From Allobosea sp. (lineage in GTDB: Bacteria > Pseudomonadota > Alphaproteobacteria > Rhizobiales > Beijerinckiaceae), in assembly GCF_017308075.1 (NCBI RefSeq), contig NZ_JAFKFX010000033.1, positions 110,356-174,355 on the forward strand: 64,000 nucleotides of DNA, read 5' to 3'. Both the position numbers and the translations under genes were made by a program. The notes under the pieces were generated by a model. The model was not told where the DNA came from and ran no database searches. It saw nothing but the letters and a program-made list of their open reading frames with translations. Numbering within the stretch: the first letter of the stretch is position 1; the number at the start of each line of letters is the position of its first letter. Of the stretch, positions 8,409 through 16,960 are shown in pieces.

Positions 8409-10025
8409 CTAGGAGCGCAGAGGCGCACCGGTCAGGGCCTTCAGCGCCTCGGGCGTATCGACATCGATCGCGATGGCGGGGTCGTCGAGCGGGACCTCCT
8501 CGACGGCGTCTCCGGCCTCCTCCAGCAGGCGCCGGGCGCCCTCGTCGCCCGACAGCCGGGCAACCGCGGCGAAGAGCCCCCGCGACAGCAGCACCGGATT
8601 GCCGCGATGCCCGAGCAGCGTCGGCACCACCGCGACCGCGTCCGGCCTGTCGGCGAATGCCTGGGCCAGCCGGTCGATCACGCCGGGCGTGACGTTGGGC
8701 ATGTCGCCGAGCGAGACCACGACGCCCTGCGCATCGGATGGCAGCGCCGCGAGCCCCGCCTTGAGCGAGCTGGAGAGGCCGTCGGCGAAGCCGGGATTGC
8801 GGACGAAGCGGACCTCGAGCCCTTCCAGTGCCGCCCGGATTTCAGCCTCCTGATGGCCGACCACGACGAAGACCGGCGCAGCCCGCGAGGCAATCTGTGC
8901 CTTGACGGCATGGCGCACCAACGCCTCGCCGCGCACCTGCTGGAGCAGCTTGTTGTCTGCCCCCATACGGGTCGAGCGACCGGCGGCGAGCACCAGCCCG
9001 GCGACGGGCGCGACCGCGGCATGGCCCGGCGCGCGCGGCTGCGGCCGCGAGATGATCTCCATCAGCAGCCCGCCGACCCCCATGCCCTGGATCTCGGCAC
9101 GGCGCACCGGCAGGCCGGCGAGGCAGCGCTGCAGCACCCAGTCGAAGCCGTTCTCCTTCGGCGAGCGGGCGCAACCCGGCGCGCCGATCACCGGCTTGCC
9201 GTCGAGCGCGCCGATCAGCATGAGGTTGCCGGGATCGACCGGCATGCCGAGATGCTCGATACGCCCGCCGGCCAGGGCCAGCGCCTGCGGCACCACATCG
9301 CGCCGGTCGGTGATCGCCGAAGCGCCGAAGACCACGACGAGCTCGGCCGGCCCGTCGGCGGCCTCGCGGATCGCCGTAGCGAGCGCCGCGCCCTCATGCG
9401 GTACACGCCGCTCCAGCACGATCTCGCCGCCCGCCGGCGCCAGGCGTTCGGCCATCACCCGCAAGGTCTTGTCGACGACCGAGGGCTTGAGGCCGGGCAG
9501 CAGGGTCGAGACCACGGCCACGGATTTCAGCTTGTATTCGGTGATCGCGATCGGCCGGGCGCTGCCGAGCCGCGTGAGCGCCTCGGCGATCTGGCGTTCC
9601 TGCACGGCATAGGGGATGATCTTCACCGTGCCGACCATCTCGCCGGCGACCACCGCCTTCAGCGCCGGCAAGGTCGCGACCGTGATCGCCTCGTCGATGC
9701 CGTTCAGCATGTCGATCAGCGCGGTGTCGATGGTCAGCACGCCGGCCGCCGCCGCGAACAGGTTGACCCGCCCGGTGAACGGCGCCTCGGTCACCACCGC
9801 CTGCCCGGCCAGCGCCCGCGCCAGCTGTTCGGCTGCGGTGTTCTCGTCGATATCGCCGGGCTCGAGCTGGACGGCGACGATCTCGGTCAGCCCGCCCGCC
9901 GCCAGCCGCTCGGCATCCTGCGCGCTGATCGTCGCGCCCTTGCGGACGATGGCGTCGCCGGCACGCACGGTGTGGGCCGCGACGCTGCCCGCCGCTTCGG
10001 CGATCGGAATGGGACCGAACTTCAT
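8409..10025 (-). CDS. Fused molybdopterin-binding / MobA-like nucleotidyltransferase
   Basis: A 538-aa two-domain protein from the start MKFGPIPIAEAAG. Residues about 1-335 form a MoeA/MogA-type molybdopterin-binding domain (VVFGASAITDRRDVVP; PGCARSPKENGFDW). From about 343 a MobA/MocA-like NTP transferase begins with GLVLAAGRSTRMGADNKLL, the nucleotide-binding loop, and VVSLGDMPNV lies further on. Such fusions probably attach CMP to molybdopterin to make the cytosine dinucleotide cofactor used by xanthine oxidase-family enzymes. It starts 22 nt after the xdhC C-domain gene on the same strand, consistent with maturing the cox enzyme encoded upstream. The open frame reaches 10232, but that part overlaps xdhC and is not needed. 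Confidence 0.85.
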   Translation of the reverse strand: MKFGPIPIAEAAGSVAAHTVRAGDAIVRKGATISAQDAERLAAGGLTEIVAVQLEPGDIDENTAAEQLARALAGQAVVTEAPFTGRVNLFAAAAGVLTIDTALIDMLNGIDEAITVATLPALKAVVAGEMVGTVKIIPYAVQERQIAEALTRLGSARPIAITEYKLKSVAVVSTLLPGLKPSVVDKTLRVMAERLAPAGGEIVLERRVPHEGAALATAIREAADGPAELVVVFGASAITDRRDVVPQALALAGGRIEHLGMPVDPGNLMLIGALDGKPVIGAPGCARSPKENGFDWVLQRCLAGLPVRRAEIQGMGVGGLLMEIISRPQPRAPGHAAVAPVAGLVLAAGRSTRMGADNKLLQQVRGEALVRHAVKAQIASRAAPVFVVVGHQEAEIRAALEGLEVRFVRNPGFADGLSSSLKAGLAALPSDAQGVVVSLGDMPNVTPGVIDRLAQAFADRPDAVAVVPTLLGHRGNPVLLSRGLFAAVARLSGDEGARRLLEEAGDAVEEVPLDDPAIAIDVDTPEALKALTGAPLRS

Positions 10026-10047
10026 GGGCAGACACTCATACGGGCAC

Positions 10048-10752
10048 TCATGCAGGCTCTGTTGCAGGCTTGCGGCGCGGGCCGCGCAGAGTGGAGACGA
10101 TCTCGCCGAGGATCGCGAGCGCGATCTCGGCCGGCGAGACCGCGCCGATGTCGAGCCCGATCGGGGCGTGGATGCGCGCGGTCTGCGCCTCGTCGAAACC
10201 AGCCGCCGCCAGACGCTCCAGGCGCCGGCCATGCGTCTTCCGGCTGCCGAGCGCGCCGATATAGAAGCAGTCCGAGTTCAGCGCCGCGACGAGCCCGGGA
10301 TCGTCGATCTTCGGGTCATGCGTCAGCGCGACGAACGCCGTGTAGGCGTCGAGCGGCTGGCGCTTCAGCACCTCGTCCGGCCACTCCGGCAGCAGCGTCA
10401 CCTCGGGAAAGCGCTCCGGTGTCGCAAAAGCGGTACGCGGATCGATGACGGTGACGTCGAGATCGAGCAGCTTCGCCATCGGCGCCATGGCCTGCGAGAT
10501 ATGCACCGCGCCGGTGACGATCAGGCGCGGCGGCGGCGCCTGCACCGTCAGGAAATAGGCCTTGCCGTCGACCTCGACCGAACCGCTCTTGCCGGTGCGC
10601 AACTGCCTGTCGATCAGCTCGGCGAGCGGGTCCTGCTGCAGCTCCGCCGCCTTGACCACTCTTTGCGCAGCCGTACCGATATCGGTGACCAGCACCGCGG
10701 CGCGGCGCGCCGCACGCTCGGCATTGAGCGCCGAAAGCAGCGACAGTTCCAT
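10048..10752 (-). CDS. XdhC family protein, C-terminal Rossmann domain
   Basis: A 234-aa member of the XdhC/CoxF group consisting mainly of the C-terminal Rossmann-like domain: PRLIVTGAVHISQAMAPMAKLLDLDVTVIDPR (nucleotide-binding fold), AFVALTHDPKIDDPGL and FYIGALGSRKTHGRR. XdhC proteins bind molybdenum cofactor, help its sulfuration and insert it into xanthine dehydrogenase-type enzymes. The usual N-terminal XdhC_CoxI domain is supplied by a separate gene at 11388-11726, with a LysE exporter gene between them. It lies 3 nt downstream of the LysE gene, so the run is one operon. Confidence 0.87.
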   Translation of the reverse strand: MELSLLSALNAERAARRAAVLVTDIGTAAQRVVKAAELQQDPLAELIDRQLRTGKSGSVEVDGKAYFLTVQAPPPRLIVTGAVHISQAMAPMAKLLDLDVTVIDPRTAFATPERFPEVTLLPEWPDEVLKRQPLDAYTAFVALTHDPKIDDPGLVAALNSDCFYIGALGSRKTHGRRLERLAAAGFDEAQTARIHAPIGLDIGAVSPAEIALAILGEIVSTLRGPRRKPATEPA

Positions 10753-10755
10753 GGC

Positions 10756-11387
10756 CTAGCCCTTGTCCACCGCGAGCTTGACCCCGAGCCCGATCATCAT
10801 GCCGCCGCCGAGCCAGCGCCCGATGCCGAAACCGGCGCGGCTCGCCTTCATCGTCTTCATCACCAGGGTAGCGCCGAACACGGTGACGAGATCGGCCGAG
10901 GAGAAGGAGAAGTTGACGATCGTGCCGAGGATCAGGAACTGCGCCCAGACCGGCAGCGAAGCCGAGGGATCGACGAACTGCGGCAGGAGCGCGATGAAGA
11001 ACAGCGCGACCTTGGGGTTCAGTATCTCGACGATGAAGGAATCGACCAGCGCCCGCTTCACCGTCTTCGGCGGCGCGACCGGGCGCTCCTCGGACGAGCC
11101 GAGCTTGGAACGGATCATGCCGATGCCGAGCCAGACCAGATAGAGCGCGCCGGCGATCTTCACCGCGAAATAGAGCTCGGGCACATGCTTGAACACCGCC
11201 GACAGGCCGAAGGCCGCGGCGAAGACATGGACATAGCAGCCGAGATGGATGCCGAGCATCGCCATCAGCCCGGCCTTGCGGCCATGGGCGATGGTCTGCG
11301 CCGCCGTGTAGAGCAGCGCCGGACCGGGGAAGTAAGCCACCAGCAAGGTCAGCGTCGCGAAGGCGACGAGGGTTTCCCAGGAGGCCA

Positions 11388-11388
<1 letters not shown>
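10756..11388 (-). CDS. LysE/RhtB family amino-acid exporter
   Basis: A 210-aa inner-membrane protein with five or six hydrophobic helices. It carries family motifs LVAYFPGPALLYTAAQTIAHGRKAGLMAMLGIHLG near the N-terminus and SFIVEILNPKVALFFIALLPQFVD in the middle. Family members export amino acids or similar small molecules. It overlaps the preceding xdhC N-domain gene by one base (TGATG), so translation is coupled, and it is followed 3 nt later by the xdhC C-domain gene. Placed between the two halves of a cofactor-insertion factor it is unexpected; its substrate cannot be read from sequence. Confidence 0.88.
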
Positions 11389-11726
<338 letters not shown>

Positions 11727-11807
11727 GACTGTCGCCTCCCTCTCAGCCGTCGCGCAGAGCAGCCGCGCAACGGCGTTGCAAAGGATGGCTCCAGTATACT
11801 CTGGAAC

Positions 11808-11849
11808 ATCCTTCGAGACGCGATCTGCGATCGCTCCTCAGGATGAGGG
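11808..11849. repeat. Dispersed palindromic repeat, CATCCTTCGAGACGC family (copy A)
   Basis: The unit begins CATCCTTCGAGACGC, has a variable loop, and ends GCTCCTCAGGATGAGG; the two ends are partly complementary. Related copies are at 26757-26872 (an inverted pair) and 32739-32786. All are between genes. Similar elements are widespread in Hyphomicrobiales genomes. Confidence 0.75.
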
Positions 11850-11871
11850 CTGGTCTGGAAGACATCATGCC

Positions 11872-13074
11872 TCAACCCGCCTTCTTCAACCACTGGCGCG
11901 GATCGCCTGCCTGCCGTGCATCGGGCGAAAGCGCGGCGCAAAGATCGGCCATCGCCGCGAGATTGTGGATCGGCCGGAACGAATCGACATGGGGCAGCAT
12001 CGCCCTGATGCCGCTCGCCCGCGCCTCGAAGGCATCATAGCGCAGGAGCGGGTTGAGCCACACCAGCTGGCGGCAGGAGCGCTGCAGCCGGTCCATCTCG
12101 AAGCCGAGCTCGTCATCGAGATGACGCTCCAGCCCGTCGGTGAAGAGCAGGACGACGGCGCCGCCGGACAGCACCCGGCGGGACCAGGTCCGGTTGAAGG
12201 CATGCAAGGCCGAGGCGATGCGGGTGCCACCCTCCCAGTCCGGCGCTGCCCTGCCGGCCAGCGCCAGCGCCTCGTCGGGATCGCGGGCGCGCAGGCTGCG
12301 GGTGACATTGGTCAGGCGCGTGCCGAAGACAAAGGAATGCACGCGTCGGCGCTGCTCGGTGATGGCGTGCAGGAAATGCAGGAAGATCCGCGAGTATTCG
12401 GCCATCGAGCCGGAGATGTCGACCAGCGCCACCAAGGGCGGATGCACCTGCGCCCGTTCGCGAAAGGCGAGATCGATCGAAGCGCCGCCGCCCCTCAGCG
12501 AGCGGCGGAAAGTACGGCGCGGATCGATCCGCGCCCCGGCACGCGCCGCCTGGAAGCGCCGCGTCGGCACGGCATCATCGGGCAGGCGCAATTCCGCGAT
12601 GAGCTGGCGCGCTTTTGCGATCTCGGCGGCGCTCATCTGGGCGAAGTCGCGCGATTTCAGGGTCTCGCGTTCCGAAACCGTCAGCCGCGCCGACAATTCC
12701 GTCAGCTCGACCGGCGGTGGCTCCTCCTCCGCCGGAGGCGGCGCGAAGGCCTCGGCGACGCGCAAGGCTCCAGCCTCGGGCTTCTGCGGCGGCGCATCGA
12801 CCCGGGGCGTTACCGGCGACATCTGCGCCATCAATTTCTCGATCAGCCCGCGCCGGCGCCAGAACAGCCTGAAGGCCTGGTCATAGACCGCTGAATCCTC
12901 GTGCTTCTTCACGAAGATCGCATGCAGCGCCCAGTAGACGTCCTCGCGCCCACCGAGCGCGCCATCCGCCAGCGCCTCGACCGCCTCGACCACCGCGCCC
13001 GGCCCGACGCGCAGACCGGCGATCCGCAGGGCGCGGGCGAAATAGGCGATATTCTCGGGCAGCTTTCCGGTCAT
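11872..13074 (-). CDS. coxE: CoxE-like VWA domain protein
   Basis: A 400-aa cytoplasmic protein. The N-terminal half is helical (ENIAYFARALRIAGLRVGPGAVVEAVEAL), with a Pro-rich linker around residues 85-115. The C-terminal half is a von Willebrand factor A domain with the metal-binding motif DISGS from Asp219, then EGGTRIASALHAFN and LLFTDGLERH. CoxE proteins work with the AAA+ ATPase CoxD to mature the active site of CO dehydrogenase-type enzymes, by analogy with Mo-Cu assembly in Oligotropha. Here coxE lies downstream of coxD, separated by an NTF2-like gene and palindromic repeats. A 145-nt gap containing a repeat separates it from the xdhC run. Confidence 0.9.
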   Translation of the reverse strand: MTGKLPENIAYFARALRIAGLRVGPGAVVEAVEALADGALGGREDVYWALHAIFVKKHEDSAVYDQAFRLFWRRRGLIEKLMAQMSPVTPRVDAPPQKPEAGALRVAEAFAPPPAEEEPPPVELTELSARLTVSERETLKSRDFAQMSAAEIAKARQLIAELRLPDDAVPTRRFQAARAGARIDPRRTFRRSLRGGGASIDLAFRERAQVHPPLVALVDISGSMAEYSRIFLHFLHAITEQRRRVHSFVFGTRLTNVTRSLRARDPDEALALAGRAAPDWEGGTRIASALHAFNRTWSRRVLSGGAVVLLFTDGLERHLDDELGFEMDRLQRSCRQLVWLNPLLRYDAFEARASGIRAMLPHVDSFRPIHNLAAMADLCAALSPDARQAGDPRQWLKKAG

Positions 13075-13104
13075 GGCACACCGATGCTGAAGCGCGCGAC
13101 GCGA

Positions 13105-13250
13105 CCTTCCTTCTCCCGGATGGGAGAGGGTGGTGCGGAGCGCCGGATGAGGGCCTGCCGTTTCCGCAGAAGGAGCTGCGGCAGCCGCCTCGCCCCAACA
13201 CTCGGCGGCGGTCCCTCACCCCTGCCCCTCTCCCATCCGGGAGAGGGGTT
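13105..13250. repeat. Pair of palindromic CTCTCCC/GGGAGAG intergenic repeats in opposite orientation
   Basis: 13105-13152 reads CCTTCTCCCGGATGGGAGAGG followed by GCCGGATGAGGG; 13213-13250 carries the reverse arrangement CCCTCACCCC...CCCATCCGGGAGAGGGG. Each contains a short hairpin around CTCCC/GGGAG. The pair fills the gap between the NTF2-like gene and coxE. The same family recurs at 15867-16012. Confidence 0.65.
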
Positions 13251-13279
13251 CCCCGCGCTCTTTATGACAGGCGGACAGC

Positions 13280-13654
13280 TCAAGCGGCGGTCTCGGTCAT
13301 GAACACCTTCTGCGCCACGACCCATTTGCCGTCGACCTTGAGGAAGGAGAGCAGGTCGGTGAAATAGCGCGGCGGCATCTGGCACTTGACCTTGACCAGC
13401 GCCATGGACGGCCCGACGAGGTCGATCGCCAGCACATGGTCGCCGCGCTCGAGCCCGGCCGCCTTCGGTGATTTGCGGCCCCGCACCGCCTCGAACCAGC
13501 TGTCGCGCGGCACGACCTTGAGTTCGCCGTCGAGCGACTGGGTCAGCGCGCTGGTCGGGTGGAAGACCGAAGCGAGCTTTTCGACATCGCCCTCATAGAG
13601 CCCGTCGAGATAGGCCTGCGTCGCCGCCTCGATCGCCTTGATGTCGTCGTTCAT
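13280..13654 (-). CDS. NTF2-like (SnoaL/lumazine-binding type) protein
   Basis: A 124-aa cone-shaped-fold protein of the nuclear transport factor 2 superfamily: IKAIEAATQAYLDGLYEGDVEKLASVFHP at the N-terminus, HVLAIDLVGPSMALVKVKCQMPPRYFTDLLSFLKVDGKWVVAQKVF at the C-terminus. The fold is used both by small enzymes and by binding proteins, so no reaction can be assigned. It lies between coxD and coxE on the same strand, which hints at co-expression with the cox maturation genes. No catalytic residues are recognisable. Confidence 0.75.
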   Translation of the reverse strand: MNDDIKAIEAATQAYLDGLYEGDVEKLASVFHPTSALTQSLDGELKVVPRDSWFEAVRGRKSPKAAGLERGDHVLAIDLVGPSMALVKVKCQMPPRYFTDLLSFLKVDGKWVVAQKVFMTETAA

Positions 13655-13663
13655 CGCTCACTC

Positions 13664-13752
13664 CGTCATGCTCGGGCTTGTCCCGAGCATCCACGCCTTG
13701 CGTCGTGAATGAAGGGAAAGACGTGGATGGTCGGCACGAGGCCGACCATGAC
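13664..13752. repeat. Two-hairpin repeat, ATGCTCGGG family (copy 1)
   Basis: A first hairpin GTCATGCTCGGGCTTGTCCCGAGCAT is followed, about 35 nt on, by a second one around GTCGGCACGAGGCCGAC ending CATGACGAT. The same layout recurs at 16861-16953. Both copies lie within the cox locus between same-strand genes (coxD to the NTF2-like gene here, coxL to coxM in the other). Confidence 0.65.
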
Positions 13753-13758
13753 GATGCA

Positions 13759-14673
13759 CTACCCCCGTGCCGCCTGCTTGGCCTGGTCGAGCAATTCGCC
13801 GACCTTCGAGCCCTGCATCGCCTGGATGTCGTCCTGGTATTTCAGCAGCGCGCCGAGCGTGTCGGAGACGATCGCCGGATCGAGCGCCACCGCGTCGAGC
13901 TCGACGAGGGCGCTCGCCCAGTCCAGCGTCTCGGCGACACCCGGCGCCTTGAACAATTCCTCCTTGCGGATCGCCTGCACGAAGGAAACCACCTGCTTCG
14001 CCAGCTTGGCCGGCGCCGCCGGAGCCTTGGCCTTCAGGATGGCGAGTTCGCGGGCCGCGTCTGGATAGCCGACCCAATGGTAGAGGCAGCGCCGCTTCAG
14101 CGCGTCATGGATCTCGCGCGTGCGGTTCGAAGTCAGGATCACGATCGGCGGCTCGGCGGCCTTAACCGTACCGAGCTCGGGGATCGTCACCTGCGCATCG
14201 GCCAGCACTTCCAGAAGGAAGGCTTCGAAGGCCTCGTCGGTGCGATCGAGCTCGTCGATCAGCAGGATCGGCGCCCCGCCCTGCTGCGGCTCCAGCGCCT
14301 GGAGCAGCGGGCGCTTGACGAGATAACGCTCGGAGAACAGGTCGCTTTCCAGCCGCTCGCGATCGCCCGCGATACCACCGGCCTCGGCGAGGCGGATCGC
14401 CATCATCTGCCCGGCATAGTTCCACTCGTAGACGGCCGAGGCGAGATCGAGCCCCTCATAGCATTGCAGCCGGATCAGCCGGCGCCCGAGTCCGGCAGCC
14501 AGAACCTTGGCGATCTCGGTCTTGCCGGTGCCGGCCTCGCCTTCGAGCAGCAGCGGGCGCTTCATCCTGAGCGCCAGGAACAGCACCGTCGCGAGCGCGC
14601 GGTCGGCGACATAGCCCTGGGATTGCAGCAGCGCGAGGGTTTCGTCGATCGAGGTCGGCATGGCAGGCGTCAT
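13759..14673 (-). CDS. coxD: CoxD-like MoxR AAA+ ATPase
   Basis: A 304-aa AAA+ ATPase of the MoxR class from the start MTPAMPTSIDETL. Walker A is GEAGTGKT at residues 45-52, Walker B is ILLIDELDR in the middle, and sensor 1 is VILTSNRTREIH. CoxD is a chaperone ATPase needed for assembling the metal centre of CO dehydrogenase and related hydroxylases, working with the VWA protein CoxE encoded downstream. Starts at 14673 and 14661 are both possible; the first gives the usual length. It is the first maturation gene after coxM, but a divergent gene pair (14787-15832) separates it from coxM, so it needs its own promoter. Confidence 0.9.
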   Translation of the reverse strand: MTPAMPTSIDETLALLQSQGYVADRALATVLFLALRMKRPLLLEGEAGTGKTEIAKVLAAGLGRRLIRLQCYEGLDLASAVYEWNYAGQMMAIRLAEAGGIAGDRERLESDLFSERYLVKRPLLQALEPQQGGAPILLIDELDRTDEAFEAFLLEVLADAQVTIPELGTVKAAEPPIVILTSNRTREIHDALKRRCLYHWVGYPDAARELAILKAKAPAAPAKLAKQVVSFVQAIRKEELFKAPGVAETLDWASALVELDAVALDPAIVSDTLGALLKYQDDIQAMQGSKVGELLDQAKQAARG

Positions 14674-14786
14674 GAGGTCCCGGTCCTGGAAGATGTCGAA
14701 GCGTCGCCAGCCCCGCAAGACCGGTTTGACCTGTGGCTTTCCTTAGTCCCTAACAGGTCCGGTTGATAGCGAGCGGAGATTCCGGC

Positions 14787-15401
14787 GTGCTCGGCGCAAT
14801 GTACATCGTCGCGATCATCGTCGAAGCCATGTCGGCTGCATTGGCGGCCGGCCGCCGCAGCATGGACTGGGTCGGCGTCTGCATGCTCGGCAGCATCACG
14901 GCGCTCGGCGGCGGCTCGGTCCGCGACATGCTGCTCGGGCATTACCCGCTGAGCTGGGTCAAGCATCCGCACTACCTGCTGATCACCGCGGCGGCGGCCC
15001 TGTTCACCATCTTCATCGCCCGCTTCATGTACCGGCTGCGCAAGATCTTCCTGCTGCTCGACGCGGTCGGGCTCGTGCTCTTCACCGTGATCGGCTGCAA
15101 TGTCGCGCTGGAGATGCAACAGCCCTTCATCATCGTGATCACGGCCGGGCTGATCACAGGTTGCGTCGGCGGCGTGCTGCGCGACATGCTCTGCGCCGAC
15201 ATCCCCCTGCTCTTCCGCAGCGAACTCTATGCGACGGTCTCGGTCGTCACCGGGCTGATCTATCTCGGCGGCCTCAGGGTGGAGCTGCCGCACGACCTCG
15301 TCACCATCCTCGCCATGGCCGTCGGGCTGGTGCTGCGGATCATGGCGCTGCGCTTCAACTGGAGCATGCCGAAATTCGTCTACACGCGCGATCTGCATTA
15401 G
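14787..15401 (+). CDS. TRIC-type (UPF0126, YadS-like) membrane protein
   Basis: A membrane protein of about 204 aa with two copies of the glycine-rich family repeat: TALGGGSVRDMLLGHYPLSWV near residue 40 and TGCVGGVLRDMLCADIPLLFRSELYA near residue 120. Both belong to the trimeric intracellular cation channel fold (bacterial UPF0126). Seven hydrophobic segments are expected. Family members conduct monovalent cations; some bacterial relatives are linked to glycine uptake. The frame is open from TTG 14763, but GTG 14787 follows a GGAG with good spacing, so I chose it. ATG 14799 is a further option. It is divergent from coxD. Confidence 0.85.
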   Translation: MLGAMYIVAIIVEAMSAALAAGRRSMDWVGVCMLGSITALGGGSVRDMLLGHYPLSWVKHPHYLLITAAAALFTIFIARFMYRLRKIFLLLDAVGLVLFTVIGCNVALEMQQPFIIVITAGLITGCVGGVLRDMLCADIPLLFRSELYATVSVVTGLIYLGGLRVELPHDLVTILAMAVGLVLRIMALRFNWSMPKFVYTRDLH

Positions 15402-15475
15402 CCCCTCACGCAAGGTCATCCTGCTGACAGCTTCTGACCCGAAGCTCGGCAGGATCGCGGGCGGAGGATAAGACC

Positions 15476-15832
15476 ATGACCAGCACAGCCGAGCTCGCCA
15501 CCGACTTCGTCGCCCTGCTCAAGGATGGCCGGCACGACGAGGCCGCGAGCGCCTACAATGCCGACGAGATCGTCAGCTACGAGAACATGCCCGGCCCGAT
15601 GGAGGTCTGCCGCGGCAAGGAGGCGGTACGGCAGAAGGGCGAATGGTGGGTCGCCAATCACGAACTGCACGAGTTCACCACCGAAGGGCCCTATCTCAAC
15701 GGCGAGCAGTTCGCCGTGACCTTCTATGTCGACGTCACCGTCAAGGAGAGCGGCGAGCGCCGCAAGATGCACGAGGTCGGGCTCTACACCGTCAAGGAAG
15801 GCAAGATCGTCGAGGAGCGGTTCTTTTATTGA
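15476..15832 (+). CDS. SnoaL/NTF2-like protein
   Basis: A 118-aa protein starting MTSTAELATDFVALLKDGRHDEAASAYN, with WWVANHELHEFTTEGPYLNGEQFAVTFYVDVTVKESGERRKMHEVGLYTVKEGKIVEERFFY. This is the compact SnoaL-like form of the NTF2 fold. A GGAGGATAAG run just upstream is a good ribosome binding site. It follows the TRIC-type gene by 74 nt on the same strand. No catalytic residue can be assigned. It is only loosely similar to the other NTF2-like gene at 13280-13654. Confidence 0.75.
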   Translation: MTSTAELATDFVALLKDGRHDEAASAYNADEIVSYENMPGPMEVCRGKEAVRQKGEWWVANHELHEFTTEGPYLNGEQFAVTFYVDVTVKESGERRKMHEVGLYTVKEGKIVEERFFY

Positions 15833-15866
15833 AGGGAAGCTGCCCGAAAGGCGATCCACGACCTGC

Positions 15867-16012
15867 CCCCTCTCCCCCTGCGGGAGAGGGTTGGGGTGAG
15901 GGGTCGCGCGACGCTGGCCACAGGTGCCGCGCAGCATTCCCCAGAGCCTTCAAGACCTGATCGACCCCTCATCCGGCCCTTCGGGCCACCTTCTCCCGCA
16001 AGGGGAGAAGGG
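15867..16012. repeat. Palindromic CTCTCCC/GGGAGAG repeats between convergent genes
   Basis: 15867-15902 holds CCCTCTCCCCCTGCGGGAGAGGG; 15965-16012 holds CCGGCCCTTCGGGCC and TTCTCCCGCAAGGGGAGAA hairpins. They fill the gap between the SnoaL-like gene and coxM, which converge. Either hairpin could serve as a transcription barrier, but neither has a clear U-run. Confidence 0.65.
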
Positions 16013-16025
16013 AGCGGCTGGCCGC

Positions 16026-16832
16026 TCACGCCTTCCCGGTCGCCTGCGCCACCGCCTGCTTCGCCATCACGCCGATCAGATGGGCACGGTACTCGGCATC
16101 GGCATGCATGTCGGCATTGATGCCCTTGGCGGAGTGCTTCAGCACGTCCAGCGACTTCGGCGCGAAACGCGCCTTCAGCGCGGCCTCCGCCTCCGGCCAG
16201 CGGAAGACGCCGCCCTCGCCCGCCCCGGTCACCGCGACCGCGATCTCGCTGCCGCGCTTGGCGACGAAGACGCCGACCAGCGCATAGCGCGAGGCCGGGT
16301 TGCGGAACTTGGCGTAGCCGGCCTTAGAGGCCAGCGGGAACGAGACCTTGGTGATGATCTCGCCCTCCTCCAGCGCCGTCTCGTAAAGCCCGGTGAAGAA
16401 CTCGGCTGCCGTCAGCTTACGCTGATTGGTGACGATCGTGGCGCCGAGCGCCAGCAGCGCCGCCGGATAATCGGCGGCAGGGTCGTTATTGGCGACCGAG
16501 CCGCCGATCGTGCCGCGATGGCGCACATGCGGATCGCCGATATGGCTGGCGAGATAGGCCAGCGCCGGGATCGCCTCTTGGACGTCCGGCGAGGCCGCAA
16601 CTTCGGCATGGGTGGTCATCGCGCCGATCACGAGATTGCGGCCCTTGCGGGCGATGCCCTTGAGATCGGCGCAGGAGGAGAGATCGACCAGCGCAGCCGG
16701 CGAGGCCAGACGCTGCTTCATCGTCGGCAGCAAAGTGTGCCCGCCGGCGAGCAGCTTGGCATCTTCCTTCTTGGCGAGCAGGCCGGCGGCCTGCCTTGCG
16801 CTGGTCGGGCGGTGATAGGTGAAAGCGTACAT
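16026..16832 (-). CDS. coxM: Molybdenum hydroxylase FAD-binding (medium) subunit, CoxM-like
   Basis: A 268-aa FAD-binding subunit of the xanthine oxidase/CO dehydrogenase family from the start MYAFTYHRPTSARQA. The pyrophosphate-binding motif AGGHTLLP is at residues 29-36, and the second motif GTIGGSVANNDPAADYPA lies near 105-122. A C-terminal CODH flavoprotein domain ends the protein. It passes electrons from the 2Fe-2S centres of the small subunit to the acceptor. It is last in the transcription order S-L-M, the order usual for form II enzymes, and is separated from coxL by a repeat-filled gap of 128 nt. Confidence 0.92.
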   Translation of the reverse strand: MYAFTYHRPTSARQAAGLLAKKEDAKLLAGGHTLLPTMKQRLASPAALVDLSSCADLKGIARKGRNLVIGAMTTHAEVAASPDVQEAIPALAYLASHIGDPHVRHRGTIGGSVANNDPAADYPAALLALGATIVTNQRKLTAAEFFTGLYETALEEGEIITKVSFPLASKAGYAKFRNPASRYALVGVFVAKRGSEIAVAVTGAGEGGVFRWPEAEAALKARFAPKSLDVLKHSAKGINADMHADAEYRAHLIGVMAKQAVAQATGKA

Positions 16833-16860
16833 GGTCGTTCTCCGCTCGGGTTCCGTGAGC

Positions 16861-16953
16861 GTCATGCTCGGGCCTGTCCCGAGCATCTCTTCCAGGGAGC
16901 GCTCGCGGCGCCTCTCCCGGGAGAGATGGCCGGGTCAGGCCCGGCCATGACGC
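16861..16953. repeat. Two-hairpin repeat, ATGCTCGGG family (copy 2)
   Basis: The first hairpin is GTCATGCTCGGGCCTGTCCCGAGCAT; the second is GGCCGGGTCAGGCCCGGCC followed by ATGACG. The layout equals that at 13664-13752. It occupies the coxL-coxM gap and so would be part of the transcript. Confidence 0.65.
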
Positions 16954-16960
16954 GCTTTGT

